Of a DNA stretch of 64,000 bases, positions 37,002 through 56,087 are shown one piece after another; position 1 is the stretch's first letter, and the number at the start of each line of letters is the position of its first letter. This DNA is from Fennellomyces sp. T-0311. Lineage: Eukaryota; Mucoromycota; Mucoromycetes; Mucorales; Lichtheimiaceae. Position numbers and translations under genes: made by a program. The notes under the pieces were generated by a model, which had not been told where the DNA came from, made no database searches, and was given only the letters and a program-made list of their open reading frames with translations. The DNA lies in the NCBI GenBank assembly GCA_025266875.1, contig JALLLT010000001.1:372001-436000 (forward strand), read 5' to 3'.

Positions 37002-40000
37002 ATATTGATCATCATTAGTTTTTGTACAGTGTATTCCAAATAAAAAAAAAGACATACGTGCCTCCAAAGCAATAACGCAGGGCCGAGCAATATTCAAATA
37101 TCCAGCAATTATTCAGAAAAAATTCGAAAGTGGCAGTTTTTGAATATGCATAAGAATGTCCCACCGTGTGATTTATCGATCACAGTTCAAGTGTAGGTTT
37201 ATACGCGCATGCATTTACTGCGTCAATTCCTGATCTTGCATGATTTGTATTTCCGATAGTAAGCAGCCCATGTGTTTGTCCAAGGATTGCAGGTAGGTCA
37301 AGCCTTGCATAAAAGGTCATTATCGGATCACAAAGTTGGTTCCCATATAGTAACCGCGTATCTTGCTATCGGCTAATTTGAAGGAACACATATTTCTTTT
37401 ATGCGAAAAAGCCGAATGGGTATAGGCTAATTGAGGTATCTGACCCAAGCACTGAAGGGGAACAATTCGTACGCAATGAAAGATTGAGTGGAATTGTATT
37501 ATAACTGGACGTTTATCACTGCAATGGATCCGAGGTAACAAGCTATTTATCGCTTACATAATAGCGCACTCCGTGGTTCCAAACCTCTAGCAATTCCATG
37601 ATTTTACCATATTCGCCAACGCCCAAGTGACCTACGTATCAAGATGACGGGGCAGGGAAGGACAAGATTAAAAAGTCAATCGTGAAAAGTCTAACAATCA
37701 CAGGCCACTTTATCATTACGACTCCCGATGTCTACCTCCGCCTCCCAAAAACCTTTGAGGATTAGAGTACATATCTGCTTTTATAGTACGATAATGATTA
37801 GAATAGCATGGGTCCAGAAAAAGACGTAGCTCTAAATCATATCAAAATACAGGCCGAAAATAGATTCGAACTTGGTGATGGTTGGAACAGCATCTCGAGA
37901 AATCGTCAGAACCGATTTCTCGCCTGGCTCCGTGACGCATAAGTTTACGGTAAAGTAATTTCTCATGCAAGCACGTATAAGCCATATTGGCGTCGTTGAG
38001 TTAACTATTTACAAGTCCTCAGGTTTAAATATATGCAACTATGGTCGGTTATCAAATATCGATATACCACTAAAGCAACTTCCACCTTAATTGGCATCAT
38101 ATATGGATTGATGTGGCATGGTTATGTACTTTATCGACTCAACTAATTTCATTCCTTTACATACACTATATACAAATAAATTAACTTTACGCTGTTTTAT
38201 TACAGGATGTGTGTTGACTATGTATCGTACAGATCGACGGAGCTTCGTTTGTATAACAGCCTTAAGAATATCGTATCCCCATCACCCATAGCTACATGCT
38301 TTTCCTTAGTCCATGTTAATATCCGTTGCTATTGTAACATCAACAGCCATACAATTATTAACTGCCTCATTTGCTTGTGTATGCAACTTTGATCCGGCTT
38401 TACTGATCATGCAGGACAACTTTGTTAACTAAAGCTCTGTATGACCTTCGATCTCATTGACGTTAGACAGCAAAGTCATTAGAGACTCAGCGATAACATG
38501 GATCTTTGAACTATTAGACAGACTGTTCGTCTGGTCGGTTCCGAATTATCATCAGTAAATAGAGAGTAATTTTCCTCAATAAAACACTATCTTGTGTTTG
38601 ATGTTGCCATTCAAAAACCTTTTAAGTGATATCAAAATGATGTAACTTGCAGAAGTTCTTGCAAGATATGTACGTACCTGGTGGATCGAAAATAGCAATA
38701 TATTGGCAACACGAGCTATGCATGTAAGGATGCTAAATTTTATCTTATGCGATACTGTACATGCGCAATATGACATCAATTCCAAGTATATTGTGTTCGC
38801 TTAACCGCACTCTCGCATACGTAAGTGTAAAAAGAAAGGCCGTTCACGCATAGTAATACCTTACTGCTGGCCTTGTACATATATGAATCTCTTCTGTGAA
38901 ACTACTCTTGTTTGGCCGATTTGGAAAAACCCAATTCATATAAAATGCCCGTTTCTGGACTTTCAAACGCGCTTTTAAACTGAAGTCATCATCTAGCAAC
39001 ATTGCACCAGCTAATACCGTAACAACCACGAATAGTCATGAAAATATGTAACAATAGCGTCACAGTGACGTCAAATCTATTACTATCCTGATATTAGCTG
39101 GATACCAACCATTTCATGGGCAACGAAAAAATCCGCATGTGCTCGGGGAAGCAAAAAGGGCAAGAAGTCGATTTTGAATCGGGGTGTCTTGTTTGGGAAA
39201 AACCCGTCAAACGACACGCATGCTTGTTCTCCTTTTTGATACTTGATCAATCGTAATGCGGTTTAGTACATACGTAGATTGACATCATCACAAAAACAGA
39301 TGTACGGATAGCCAGTTGAGTTTCGTTCATTATCCCGAAGTTATTTTATCGATGAGAGTATATACGTATGCGTTGCTTACATTCATTTTGTCTATAATAG
39401 TAAACTCTGGTTCAGGTCATATCTATTTGACATATCCACTATGTAAAACTCTCTTTCCTCGATCATGTATCGTCCGCAAGTATTGCAGTTAACACCATTT
39501 TTGCGACATGTAATCATGTGAAACGGTGCACAGATGTGCGACCATCCTTTTGATTATACTTTTGCACGTATCCCGACTCTGGAATCTAGGGTAATGAGCT
39601 GTGACTTTGGCATTTCCAAAGACTTTATATGGTGTAAGCGTGGTATAGAACCACACGGGGTTGATACTCGATCACTTTATCCATGTCCATCATCAATGCT
39701 CTCCAGTAAATCTAACATGACGACAATCATTTACGTACGAAGTCAAATGCTTATCGTTTAATTTGGTATATGTATCAGTTCGATATATGTACACTTTATA
39801 ACATCCAACATATCATAAAACTTTGCACAGCACGTCACTGCATTATTGATGAGATGAGCTGTACTATTTCTATAAATATTGACACACTAAGGACTAGCGT
39901 GTTAAAGATCGAAATCTACAATAGCACGCACCGTGCTCCTGTGTCAAATATTTCCATCCTTCCGAAAATGGGATAGTAGTCCACAGTAGTGGCAAAAAAA

Positions 40001-40543
40001 AGAAAGAAAACTTGCTGGCGCCAAGTCGAGGTAGAAGCGGGCTGTTGGGTAACCCCAAATGCTCTGGGGACAATGATGATGTAAAATTTAATCTAATCGA
40101 CCATAATCCGTACCCTTTGCTATCTTTTGTTTACTGTTTCGTCCTAATTTGAGCATGTGTCGATGCGCTACGACGGATTACTCATCACCTGCTTGTTCCT
40201 TGTCCAGAAATTGGTTTCAATTCCGAAAAACAAAAGGAAAGTGTACCAACCTTATCGCTCTCCGATATTTAGCTCAGGTCAGTATTAACCAGATCATAAA
40301 TAGTTGTGATCATTAATTTGCCAAGAATCAACGCATTATTCGAGTTTATAAGCGATACATGCAGAATCTTCGTGCGGAAAGTGCATAATCTTCTTGACAA
40401 AACGAGAACATTCTTCTTTATCTGTATAAAGACACATGTGTTTACAGTATTATGATTAAACAATAAATAAACTATTAATAACAGTAGTAGTAAATAATGG
40501 TATCTATGTATATTAATGCACACACAATGTCGGTGCATCGCTT
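37002..40543. other. Gene-poor stretch
   Basis: About 3.5 kb of AT-rich sequence with only short frames (longest about 90 codons at 40269-40538, hydrophobic and low-complexity). No gene, repeat array or RNA gene supported. Confidence 0.5.
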
Positions 40544-42018
40544 CTAATCTGCTCGAGAAGGTAAAACGCTTTGTACCGACGATGATTGCTCTGGTAATTC
40601 ATACCATTCCTCTGCAAATTTCCGTCGTGCTAAATAGCTACGTAGAATGTCCTTTTAGCCTTTTGAATTACTCAAAAAGATACCTTTGATCGATATACCT
40701 TTTAGGTTGTGGTCGACAGAGTATGTGAAACATGTTTAGGAATGGATTACCATAATCAAACAGCTGTTGTTCGAAGGGTCTCATTGCCATAGCTGACCGC
40801 AGCTACATCATGCATAACGTTCAACACGTGAGTTCTGCAGTAAGAAAAAAAAGCTTACCTGTTCATGCGTTGTTACACCACGAAGTACGAGGAAACAATG
40901 GTATGAAGTGAGCCCACCCACGGGAATAACCAAGAGAAAGCACAAGATAGCGAGTAAAAGGCTTACAGGAGCTTGTGAAAGGACTGATCCAAATGTCACT
41001 CCAAGTTCTAGATACAGACGAACAAGATGAACGAGTGAAAATGTAACCACGTAAAGGCACATGGTGACGGATGTCACGATGAAGGTAAAGAAGGGACGAT
41101 AGTTGCGCTTTCCCACACAGTTATTCAGCCAAATGCAATGATGATCCTCGTTTTCTGTTGAGAACGGGACGTCAGGAACGATTCAAAAGTAAGGAGACAG
41201 AGCAGCTTACCAACGCAATTGTTGCATTGTCTGCAGTGACTTGCTCTTGGAGGACGATAGAGACGACAGGTATCGCAGTATTTAAGTCTGATCATTTCGC
41301 CTTTGATGACTACATCTTTTGGTGGGGGTATGGCTTCGTAGGGAACGCCCATATCGTCGTCCGTGGTGCCATTATTCGGAACAAGTGGTTGTATATCGAG
41401 ATTTCGAGGAATAATCTGTTGCGGGGGGAGGATTTTGTCAGCCATTGTTTGTCGTTGCACTACATGATTTTACCCCTGGATCCGTCCACGAGGTTTTCAA
41501 CATGGAAGCCAAGGCCAAGGCAAAGAGATATGCAAAAATGATGGGTATGGCTGGACTGATGTGGCGCCACAGCCAAGGACACCTTTTTTTGATAAAGTTA
41601 ATTAGCGAGGCACTGCAGGACAATAACAATAAGCTTACACAAATATGGCAAACAGAATTGAAGGGATAATCAGCACACACAGGGCAAGAACAAAGGCCCA
41701 GTAAGCTCGACTGGTCAACAATCGGCCATCACAAAAGAATGCATTGTTGCCTGGAAACAGTTTGTAATTGCGCGTGTCGGTTATTCGTATAGCGCGTGGA
41801 GGTAATGGTGGTTGCTGCTGCTGTTGTTGCTGTTGTTGTTGGACATTGAGGTTGAAATCCTCGAAACTCTCCTCTGCATGCTCCATAGAAGCAAAGTAGG
41901 ATCTCGGGTCAGGCGATGTTGATTCAGGCTCACGAGAGGATGAGGACGACGGAAAATTATTCAGTGTATTAAGATATGAGCTGTCGTGCAACTTGCCAAT
42001 TGCAGCTTGCTGTTTCAT
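40544..42018 (-). CDS. DHHC palmitoyltransferase, Erf2-like
   Basis: Exons 42018-41639, 41582-41474, 41415-41211, 41154-40859, 40802-40699, and a last exon ending near 40544. The N-terminus is low-complexity with a poly-Q run. Then come the family motif [17 protein letters not shown], two membrane segments, DPGIIPRNLD, the cysteine-rich domain [19 protein letters not shown], the catalytic [19 protein letters not shown], two more membrane segments, and the Erf2-type tail THEQLRS followed by [17 protein letters not shown]. Erf2 palmitoylates Ras-type proteins at the ER or Golgi with an Erf4 partner (family knowledge). The join to the final segment ([12 protein letters not shown]) needs a frame I could not reconcile; the alternative join stops after a few residues. 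Confidence 0.88.
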
Positions 42019-42163
42019 TGATTGATGAAAACGACTTTTATGTACAATTCAGTTTGGGGGGTGATGTAAGTCTAAGCAAAAGAGGGTTGAAAAGAAGGGC
42101 AGGTGGTTCCTGAGCAGCTAGAAAAACCCGCCAGGGGCAACCGGGATGCAGGAAGGAAAGAGG

Positions 42164-42166
<3 letters not shown>

Positions 42167-42207
<41 letters not shown>
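42167..42207. repeat. (GA)n microsatellite, about 20 units
   Basis: Uninterrupted GA dinucleotides in the 3' intergenic gap between two minus-strand genes. Confidence 0.95.
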
Positions 42208-42210
<3 letters not shown>

Positions 42211-42381
42211 AGGGGACAAAACACAAAGAGCATTACAATACATAGTACATGGTATAATATAGAACAATGGATGAAAGAAATATAAGTGCGTGCATGCGTG
42301 CGTGTACGTGTGTGTAAAAAGAAAAAGAAAAGAGGAATGCGGGCGTGGGTGTGTGTGTATATGTGTGTCTGGGCCGTGTTA

Positions 42382-44123
42382 TCATGATTGCATCTCTTGA
42401 CCCAGCTTTGCATTTGACCAAAACACATCGTGTAACCGGTAGATGTAGCCTGAGAATGTCGATCCCTTGCTACCGATAAAGAACCAGCCGCGGCTTGCAA
42501 TCGTGGCATCCACCAGCGGCAACAGGAACTTGCGCAGGCTGGACCCGGAGCGTTCGTCCACCACGGCATCGAGCTCGCGCCACAGCGGACTAGAGGGCGC
42601 CAACACGTCGTCCATGGTAAAGGTGCATGGATACAGGCTCCAGATGGGGTCGAAGGCTGGATTGGAACGAGGAGATCGGGCATCGGTGGCCATGTAGATC
42701 AGGGTAGCCTTGCCGGCCTTGGCGAGATCCAAACACTGCTGCAAATCCTTCTCTGGCGCGTCTGATGAAATCTCAATCAATGATGACTTTGAACGTGACT
42801 CTAATTCCTTGTTGATTTGTAACACAATGTTGTAGATGTTCTCCGGAAGTGCCTTGACAAACCAGCCATCACTTGATCTATGGGCGTTTCATGTAGATTA
42901 ATACTCCACGCGCGCGGGTTCAATGGGCTGTGGTTACCTGACATGGAGACCAATGAAATTCCCAGGCCCACCCAAAATGTCGACGATCTTGCCAGCCACA
43001 TCCAGGACAGTGGGGTGGCGGTAGATGATGCTGCGCTGCAGCGTGTGCAGGAAGGTATAGTGCTCGGGCCGACGAATCGGCAGCTTGCCTGTGCCGAACA
43101 AGCTGGAGAAGTGAATCAGCTTGTCGGTGCGCTTGCGCAATTGGTAAATGTCCAATCCGTTCGCGTATTTTCCCAGTCGGTGGTTCTTGCGAGGGGTGTC
43201 GAATATCCGCCAGTCGTATCGCGTGTCGCCTGGCAATAAACCAAGAGGTCAAAAATAGACAAACGGAGTTGGTGATAGGTTAAGATTAAAATAAAAGTTT
43301 TACAAGGACGTATTGCGGCGAAGCTGTGTATTACCTTTGAAAAATAGAATGTCGCCATCCACGTACGAGCCATTGCTCTGCTCGGGCACGTTGGCCCGCT
43401 TGATCCCGTACTTTTCATCGAGCCATTCGAAATCGGACCGTTCGCGCAGTACTATTTTGACGTGTTGCTTGGCCCATGACAAATCGAATATTTCGTCGAA
43501 TGGCAACACGGCGTATCGCGTCGGGTCAGGGCATTCCAGGTCCCAGAAAGCCAGGTCGTCCGCGTAAAACTCGCAAGTGTCCGCAGCAGGCATACTTTCA
43601 TCACTAATCGGGTCGTGCACCATGTGCTCCAAGTGCAGTTTACCAAAATAGCTCCATCCAAACGCCTCACCGAGCAACGCGCGCGGCAGAATGAGCGTGC
43701 GGTTGAGATACCATGCCAACAGAATACCGTTCTCCACTAATGAACGCGACGTTGCCATTAGCTTTAAAAATTAACGCTTTTAGGGGAAGTGTTTTTCCGT
43801 TTACCTTGTATTAACTGATTCTGGAAACCGCTATGCGTGAAAAACGTGATGAACTTTTCATTGGGATCGATAGTGGATCGTGATGATTCGTAGCTGTCCA
43901 ATGTCGTCGTGTAAACGCTCGTCTCGACCGCATTGTCCGTTGGCGGAGGTGACCGGTATGGTGGTGGAGTTGCTGATGACCGCTTTGCATCGTATTGCCA
44001 TCGCCAGGATGGCTCGACCTCGTCCTGTACACTTTGAGATGAGTTGAGCGACGGCAATGCAACGAGCGTCAGATAAAGAATGCACAATATGCAAAGCAAG
44101 GTAACCTTGCTTCGTAAAGACAT
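42382..44123 (-). CDS. GDP-fucose protein O-fucosyltransferase-family protein
   Basis: Exons 44123-43805, 43736-43335, 43229-42938 and 42877-42382 give 502 residues in frame. Residues 7-25 (VTLLCILCILYLTLVALPS) are a type II membrane anchor, so the catalytic part would face the Golgi lumen. Family features: THSGFQNQLIQ joined to VENGILLAWYLNRTLILP (exon 2 acceptor at 43737 chosen for this join), GNFIGLHVR matching the GDP-fucose-binding H-x-R, and near the end SKGSTFSGYIYRL. The donor sugar and acceptor are inferred from the family. It diverges from the ferritin gene over about 320 bp. Confidence 0.82.
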
Positions 44124-44308
44124 TGTTCAACTCTTCTTTTTTGTGTGTGTGTTAACAAGAAAGGGGCAATACATTTTTCGGACGCAAAAGTAAATCAATA
44201 TTAGCGGAGCTTCTCAAAATAGACAAAAGTGTGCCACAAGAAGGCTTGAAACGCAAAGTGCAGCTTTGTTGTTTTGGTAACTTTCTCGCAAACTGCACAT
44301 CGCACGCA

Positions 44309-44312
<4 letters not shown>

Positions 44313-44340
<28 letters not shown>
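44313..44340. repeat. (CA)n microsatellite in a divergent promoter
   Basis: About 14 CA units between the O-fucosyltransferase and ferritin genes, directly followed by an A run and the ferritin TATA box. Confidence 0.9.
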
Positions 44341-44344
<4 letters not shown>

Positions 44345-44347
44345 AAG

Positions 44348-44354
44348 TATAAAA
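44348..44354 (+). promoter_or_regulatory. TATA box of the ferritin gene
   Basis: TATAAAA 88 bp upstream of ATG 44442, just after the CA repeat. Confidence 0.6.
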
Positions 44355-44441
44355 GACCAAGCCAACTTCCAGCCTTTCCAATCCCCCATCTCTCTTCTTC
44401 ATTGATCACTTTCTACAACCCCCCAACTCTTTAAACCAACC

Positions 44442-45315
44442 ATGTCTTTGGCCAAGCAAAACTTCGCTACCGCTTCTGAGGAGGCTATCAACCAGCAGAT
44501 CAACACTGAACTGCAGGCTTCGCAAGTCTACCTTTCCATGAGCGCCTGGGCTCAACATACCTCCGTTGCCTTGCCTGGTACTTTGGGTGGACCCCTGTCA
44601 CCTGGACACAAATTGTTGACTTTTTTTCATCTGTGTAGGTTTGGAGAAGTACTTCCGTGAATCCGCCGAGGAGGTAACACCATGTCAAAACGCATGTACC
44701 AGTCGCTACTTACTAACAACACCGTGTAGGAGCGCGAGCACGCTCAAACCTTGATTGGTAACATACAAAATACAAGATTGTGTCAAGCAAAAGACCGTGG
44801 CTGACTGTTCCCCGGTTTGTTTGTAGATTACTTGAACACGCGTGGTGGCAAGGTCATCCTGCGTGCCCTTCAGGCCCCCGAGGTATGAAACACAACATGT
44901 TTTATATGCATACATGGGCTTTACACACATTGGGTTTTTATAGACCGACTGGAAGTCGGCCAAGAACGCGATTGAATCGGCTCTCCAACTCGAGAAGGGT
45001 AACGTTATCTTTGAGCGATAGAGGGAGAGAAAGAGAGGATAGCATCATCCTTTGTTGCTTATACGCACCTTAATAGATGTCAACAAGTCCTTGTTGAACC
45101 TCCACAAGATTGCCGATGGCAACAACGATCCTCAGATGTGCGACTTTTTGGAATCCAAGTACCTCAACGAACAAGTCGAGGCCATCAAGAAACTGGCCGA
45201 TATGGTCACTCAGTTGAACCGTGTTGGCGAAGGACTTGGCGTCTATCTTTGGGACCAACAACTCTACAGAGAAGGTACCGGTGCTGGTAGCCGTGCAACC
45301 AGTGGTGCCCACTAA
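44442..45315 (+). CDS. Ferritin
   Basis: Six exons: 44442-44577, 44639-44673, 44730-44757, 44827-44882, 44944-44998, 45077-45315, giving 182 residues, a normal ferritin subunit length. The four-helix bundle is clear: [17 protein letters not shown] (helix A with ferroxidase Glu and Tyr), [20 protein letters not shown] (helix B with Glu and the ExxH pair), [20 protein letters not shown] (helix C), and [20 protein letters not shown] (helix D). The ferroxidase residues are retained, so it is an H-type subunit that oxidises and stores iron. Among fungi, ferritins are essentially restricted to early-diverging lineages, which supports a Mucoromycota origin. Introns are very small and numerous. Confidence 0.95.
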
Positions 45316-45493
45316 ATTTACGATCGCGCGTTTGGCGCTTGATCATGTGTCAAAAATAAACAGCATTTTTTTTTGTTTATTGTTCAAAACTTTCGGGATG
45401 CGGTCCATAATGCAATATGTGTGAGAACTTTTTTTTTGTTGGCCAGAAACCGGGTTACCAAGGCTGTTGTGCAACGAAAACAAAACACGTATC

Positions 45494-48460
<2,967 letters not shown>

Positions 48461-48622
48461 TGTGCGAGGAAAACGACGAAAAGTTTCGTTTTGGTGTCCT
48501 TTTTTAAGGCAGACTCCGCCGCACAGTTGGTTTCCAAGTGCAATAGTCAGCCACACACACACACTTGCACACCCACAGTGCCTCCCTTCTCACTCTCACT
48601 TGCTTCCAAGTCCCCTCCAGGG

Positions 48623-48628
48623 TATAAA
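48623..48628 (+). promoter_or_regulatory. TATA box in the AFG2/YAK1 divergent promoter
   Basis: TATAAA preceded by CCAGGG, 163 bp before minus-strand AFG2's start and about 180 bp before ATG 48805; orientation suits the kinase gene. Confidence 0.45.
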
Positions 48629-48804
48629 ACACAGTGTCCTCTCTCCTTTGGGGCCTTTTTCGAAAAAACCAACCTCTCGTTTATATAGCTATATTAGCTT
48701 TTTTTATCCTTACTCTGCAATTCTTCCCTTTCCACCATCTTGTTCAGTGAGCGGTTTTTTTAATCACCCACCATACCGAAAGAATCGCTTGTGCTCGTTA
48801 AGCC

Positions 48805-51902
<3,098 letters not shown>

Positions 51903-52606
51903 AAAAAGCCTCTATTTATTGTTTTTGGTTCGCATAAAAAAAAAGAGAGAGAGATATTTCATCTATAAAAGCGCCTGACGGGCCTCCCCATGCGGTGTAA
52001 CACGCTCCCCAGCCAGACGGAAAGGTATACCAACCTTATATACGATGTCGTTTGAGAGTGAAAAGCCTTTTATAATAAAAGGAGTATCCGTTCAATCCAT
52101 AACTCCTAAAGTCGAAATTAGAATGTGTGTTTGGGTGTGACAACATGGCAACGGATGTACGTCCTGTCAATCAGTATGTCTACTACCTGTTATTGCTAAA
52201 AATATATAATTTTGATCTGCCACGGATGACATGTCAACAGATTTTCAAACGAGGAAGGGTTACGCACTTTTTCCTAATTCGGAGCATCGGTCCCCACACT
52301 TTTTTTTTCTCATTCCGAGATCATTCAAAGCGTTGAGTCATACCACACAAAAAGTATCATTATTCGAATGTAATCGGCCAAGCCGTGATAGTTATGTGGC
52401 TGAAAAAAGGTGCCAACGCTCGATGCGAGGATGGGATGTATCCGTCTCCGATATCCTTGCTACATACGTGCACCTTTCGGTCCATCAATTACTCCAGTGC
52501 AGACGATGATGCTAAAGAAGCTACTAGACATTCTTTGTGTTACTTTAAATGCGACTGCAGTCTTATTTGGCAAATAGTATCTCGCGTAATCCTCGACCAG
52601 CGTGCT
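51903..52606. other. Spacer between YAK1 and the MAPEG gene
   Basis: No gene supported; short overlapping plus-strand frames at 52127-52650 have no recognisable content. Confidence 0.5.
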
Positions 52607-52613
52607 TATAAAA
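52607..52613 (+). promoter_or_regulatory. TATA box of the MAPEG gene
   Basis: TATAAAA 61 bp upstream of ATG 52674. Confidence 0.55.
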
Positions 52614-52673
52614 ACCTTGGGGCTTTTTTCCCGGTTTTTCAATACTTTTAGACATCTTTTCCCACATATAATC

Positions 52674-53295
52674 ATGGTCGATATCGTTGTTACCAAGGAA
52701 TACGGCTACGTATGTTTATTTTTCTTGCCCCAAAAAGTCACCAATCAGTATATACTGAATTTGCTCGTGTAGGTTCTTGCCACTTACGCTGCCAGTGCCC
52801 TTTACCTGTTCACCTTGGGTATTCAGACTGGCAAGTACCGCAAAGCTGCCAAGGTTCCTTATCCCCATGGTAAGTATATAGATTTGCAGCTAGTTACACA
52901 CGTGACTGATTGCGCATTATGACACGATATAGCGTACGCCAGCGATGAAGAAGCCAAGAAGGATCCCAAGAAGCACTTGTTCAACTGTGCCCAACGCGTT
53001 CATCAGGTATGCTGAGTTGAGAAGGAAAATGGATGGGGTTTTAAAAAGTATTGTGTGCTATTAGAACAACCTCGAAATGTTCCCTGTCTACTCGACCTTT
53101 TTGTTGATTGCTGGTATCAAGTACCCTGTGTATGCTTCTGGTGCTGGTATTTTCTACACTCTTAGCCGTCTCGCCTATTCCGCTGGTTACCTCACCGGCA
53201 AACCCGAAAAGCGCACCCGTGGTGCTTTCGGTTACCTTGGTCTCCTTGCTTTGCTTGGTATGTCAGGCATGACTATCCACAGCCTTGTCTGTTAA
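52674..53295 (+). CDS. MAPEG family protein (microsomal glutathione S-transferase 3-like)
   Basis: Four exons: 52674-52709, 52773-52869, 52933-53006, 53065-53295, giving 145 residues, the usual MAPEG length. Four hydrophobic helices: ATYAASALYLFTLGIQTG, the NNLEMFPVYSTFLLIAG helix, YASGAGIFYTLSRLAYSAGY, and FGYLGLLALLGMSGMTIHS. The family signature FNCAQRVHQNNLE and the later GYLTGKPEKR are present. MGST3-type enzymes act in ER or mitochondrial outer membranes as glutathione peroxidases or transferases on lipid hydroperoxides; substrate here is inferred. Confidence 0.92.
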
Positions 53296-54907
53296 AAAAT
53301 ATTCCTGTAACTTTTTTTCTCTATACCGTAATGTTCTCTCTTAAAATGTAATAATATTATACCTGTTGCATATAGGTTTCTCGAGAAAAAAAGTGTGTGA
53401 TTAAGGAGGTTCGTGTGGTTTAGAGTTTAAACTTAAAGTTGCAGATTGCAATTCCTTTTTGGTTTCTTCTTCAAGATTCGGCGGTCTCGATATATCAAGG
53501 GGAAAACCACGTAATGCAGAAAAAATATTCGCGTATATGCGTGTATATTCTTGGCAAGGCGAAAGGCCTTACTGTTAATTGCGCGAACCTGCGGAACATT
53601 CTTACCAACAAAGGGAATATTGACCTTGCACAAAACGCTTCGCCAGGTGGGGCATATATATAACCTGCACGTACATCACCAGCAAAAAGGAAACGCCTAC
53701 AAAAAAGCATTTATACTGTTTTTGACACTTGTCCGAAGAGCTAGAATCGGCAGGCGTGCATCCTGTCAAGGCTATATCCAATATATTGGAGAAAATGTAA
53801 CGTTTGGGCGTAACTCATTTCGGAGTGAAAATCGTAAAAAAGAAGGGCCGTGCTTTCATATGGAAACTCTCCTCAACGTGAAGAGGTGCAGAAAAGTCAT
53901 TGCGGAACGAGAGGCGGTACCGGAATCGGTGGTCCCGGTTGCCATCCAGTAACCACGGTAACTTAATCACATTACCTCTTTCCATCCCCCAAAAGCAATG
54001 GCTCGGGATTGTATACAAAGAAGCCCACACTATATTATTTATAGGAATCTGGACTGCACAGGCGGGCTTATTTGCTTTTTTATGTATACATCAACGGAGC
54101 TAAAGCATATAACATGGTGTGATTTCTTAAGAAATTGTTTGAGCGAACTCAGCTTCAGAGGTCATCAGGATTTGATGTTGACAATAAGTCTCCGCTGAAC
54201 AACCCCCTTCTTCGCCCAACCGCGATCCGGTTGCATCAGAATGTAGCGATTTACCTGTTGGAAAAAAGTTCAAGTGGTCAGACACTACCCCTTACCTTCA
54301 AGCACTTGTATTAATTCTATTTTTTTTCTCGGAACACGTATAAAAACATGCAGAAGGGGGGAGGAGAGCTGTGTTTCTTTTTGCAATCGGAATTGCTTGG
54401 TCCCAACAGTGGAAATAAAAATTTTCTCATTCGGAACAACGGTGTAACGCGGTTGAGTCTGTGCAACGGATGAGCGGCTGTTTTAGTTGGCTACAACTAC
54501 TGGTTCCAAGGTTGCTACTGGCCAATAAGGACATTGAGAGCCTCGTGCAAGTGTTACCTCCTGCTCAGTTGGTTGGCCCCCCCTCCTTCTTTGGTCTAAC
54601 CGGACCCCCCTGAGAGAGCTAGCTTGACTTAAATAGGCTTCGCTATTTCTGTGCCCGTCGCTCTCGAGTTGCTATTTTCTTCACCCCTCTTCTTCTTCTC
54701 TTCAAAAAAAAAAGTCGATCTTTGCAAGATCCTTTTTTTATTTGCATTTTCTTTTTTATCATCGAATATCAGACACGGCGTGCCGTTGACAAATTTCGTT
54801 TTATCCTTTCCTTTTCATTCCCCTTTTGTTTTCTTTTTCGAGATTAACAGGCTTGCTTGTTTCTTTGTACACTTCTTCTTTTTCCCCCACAAACGCAGTT
54901 TTTTTGA
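53296..54907. other. Spacer upstream of the zinc-finger gene
   Basis: No gene supported. Contains pyrimidine-rich tracts directly before ATG 54908 typical of fungal 5' leaders. Confidence 0.5.
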
Positions 54908-56087
54908 ATGCTTTCTGTTTATCCTGGTATGAGCTTGGACATGAACTTCTCTCAAGCAGTTCCTTCCACGCACGGTTTCTCGCGAGGAGTACCACCACCA
55001 CCGACGACGACCACGACCACAACGCAATATGACCCATACAACTTGGCCTCATTCTCGGCATCGTCTGGTGTTAGTAGTCCTGCTTTGTTTGACACCCAAT
55101 GTTCATCCTACGGTTTCCCCGTGACGTCGGCTGGCGCGACGCACGCAGCAGCATTCATGCCTTCACCTCCCCAACCATTTTTGCCTCAGCAACAACCACA
55201 GTCATCCTCTCGTACGCTTGCGTCGGGAAGCCCGGCTTCGATGCAGTACAGTCCAGTTCCATTTGACCAACAGCTTGGAATGTGCACGCTCCCCGGCCAA
55301 GCACCAAAGTTGATGGCTGAAGATTACGCTCAACCCGAGTCCGGCTTGCCCGTTGACCCTTGCGTATACAGTAGAAGCAGTTGCTCGCCACTGGCTGGTC
55401 CAGTAGCAGCTCCTCCTCCTCCTCCAACTTTAAGCCCAACAATCTCGTTTCACCACAGTGGATATCATCCTTATATGTATCCAGGTAACGTATTCTTTTG
55501 TTGCTCGGAAACAAAAATGTAAACTGATGTCCATTTCAAGGTATGGTAGACGGCCCATCTGAGCCCTCGGTACAGCAACACAAGCGGCGCGGTTTGAGAT
55601 CGCCCGCCATGTATTCACCAGCTCAACAGCCATACTACTATCACCAACAGCCCACTATGCACTGTCAACCCTACAAACGTCGTTCTTCAGCAACCACCTC
55701 TCGATCTTCCTCGCCCACGTCGACGATTACTTCGGATGGCGGTATGCCACAGAACATGATGGCCACGTTCAACACCAAGGTCTCATCCTCTACGCCCAAG
55801 CGATACAAGTGTGCCGTGTGCTACAAAAAGTTCACCCGTCCGAGCTCGCTCACGACGCACATGTACAGCCATACCGGCGAGGTAAATTAGAGCCACGTTG
55901 TTGTTTGTGTAAAAAGCCAGTTTGATTAACTGATTGCACACGTTTTTAGAAACCCTTTAAATGCCCTGTCGACGGCTGCGGACGCCATTTCTCGGTAGTT
56001 AGCAACCTGCGACGACACGCAAAGATTCACACCAACCACCCAATCACTTCATCGTCATCCTCTTCGCCTTCGTCATGTTCATCATGA
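54908..56087 (+). CDS. Two-finger C2H2 transcription factor
   Basis: Exons 54908-55484, 55541-55881 and 55950-56087 give 351 residues. Two adjacent C2H2 fingers lie near the C-terminus: YKCAVCYKKFTRPSSLTTHM with a following H, then the linker HTGEKPFKCP, then CPVDGCGRHFSVVSNLRRHA with HTNH. The HTGEKPF linker is encoded across intron 2. The N-terminal 270 residues are Pro/Ser/Gln-rich, likely an activation domain. The tandem finger pair resembles fungal developmental or stress regulators, but target genes cannot be inferred. The protein ends in a serine run. Confidence 0.88.

Noticed and set aside
42072..42683. Minus-strand 203-codon frame overlapping the O-fucosyltransferase 3' end
   Set aside because: Alternative frame of the real exon running into the GA microsatellite.
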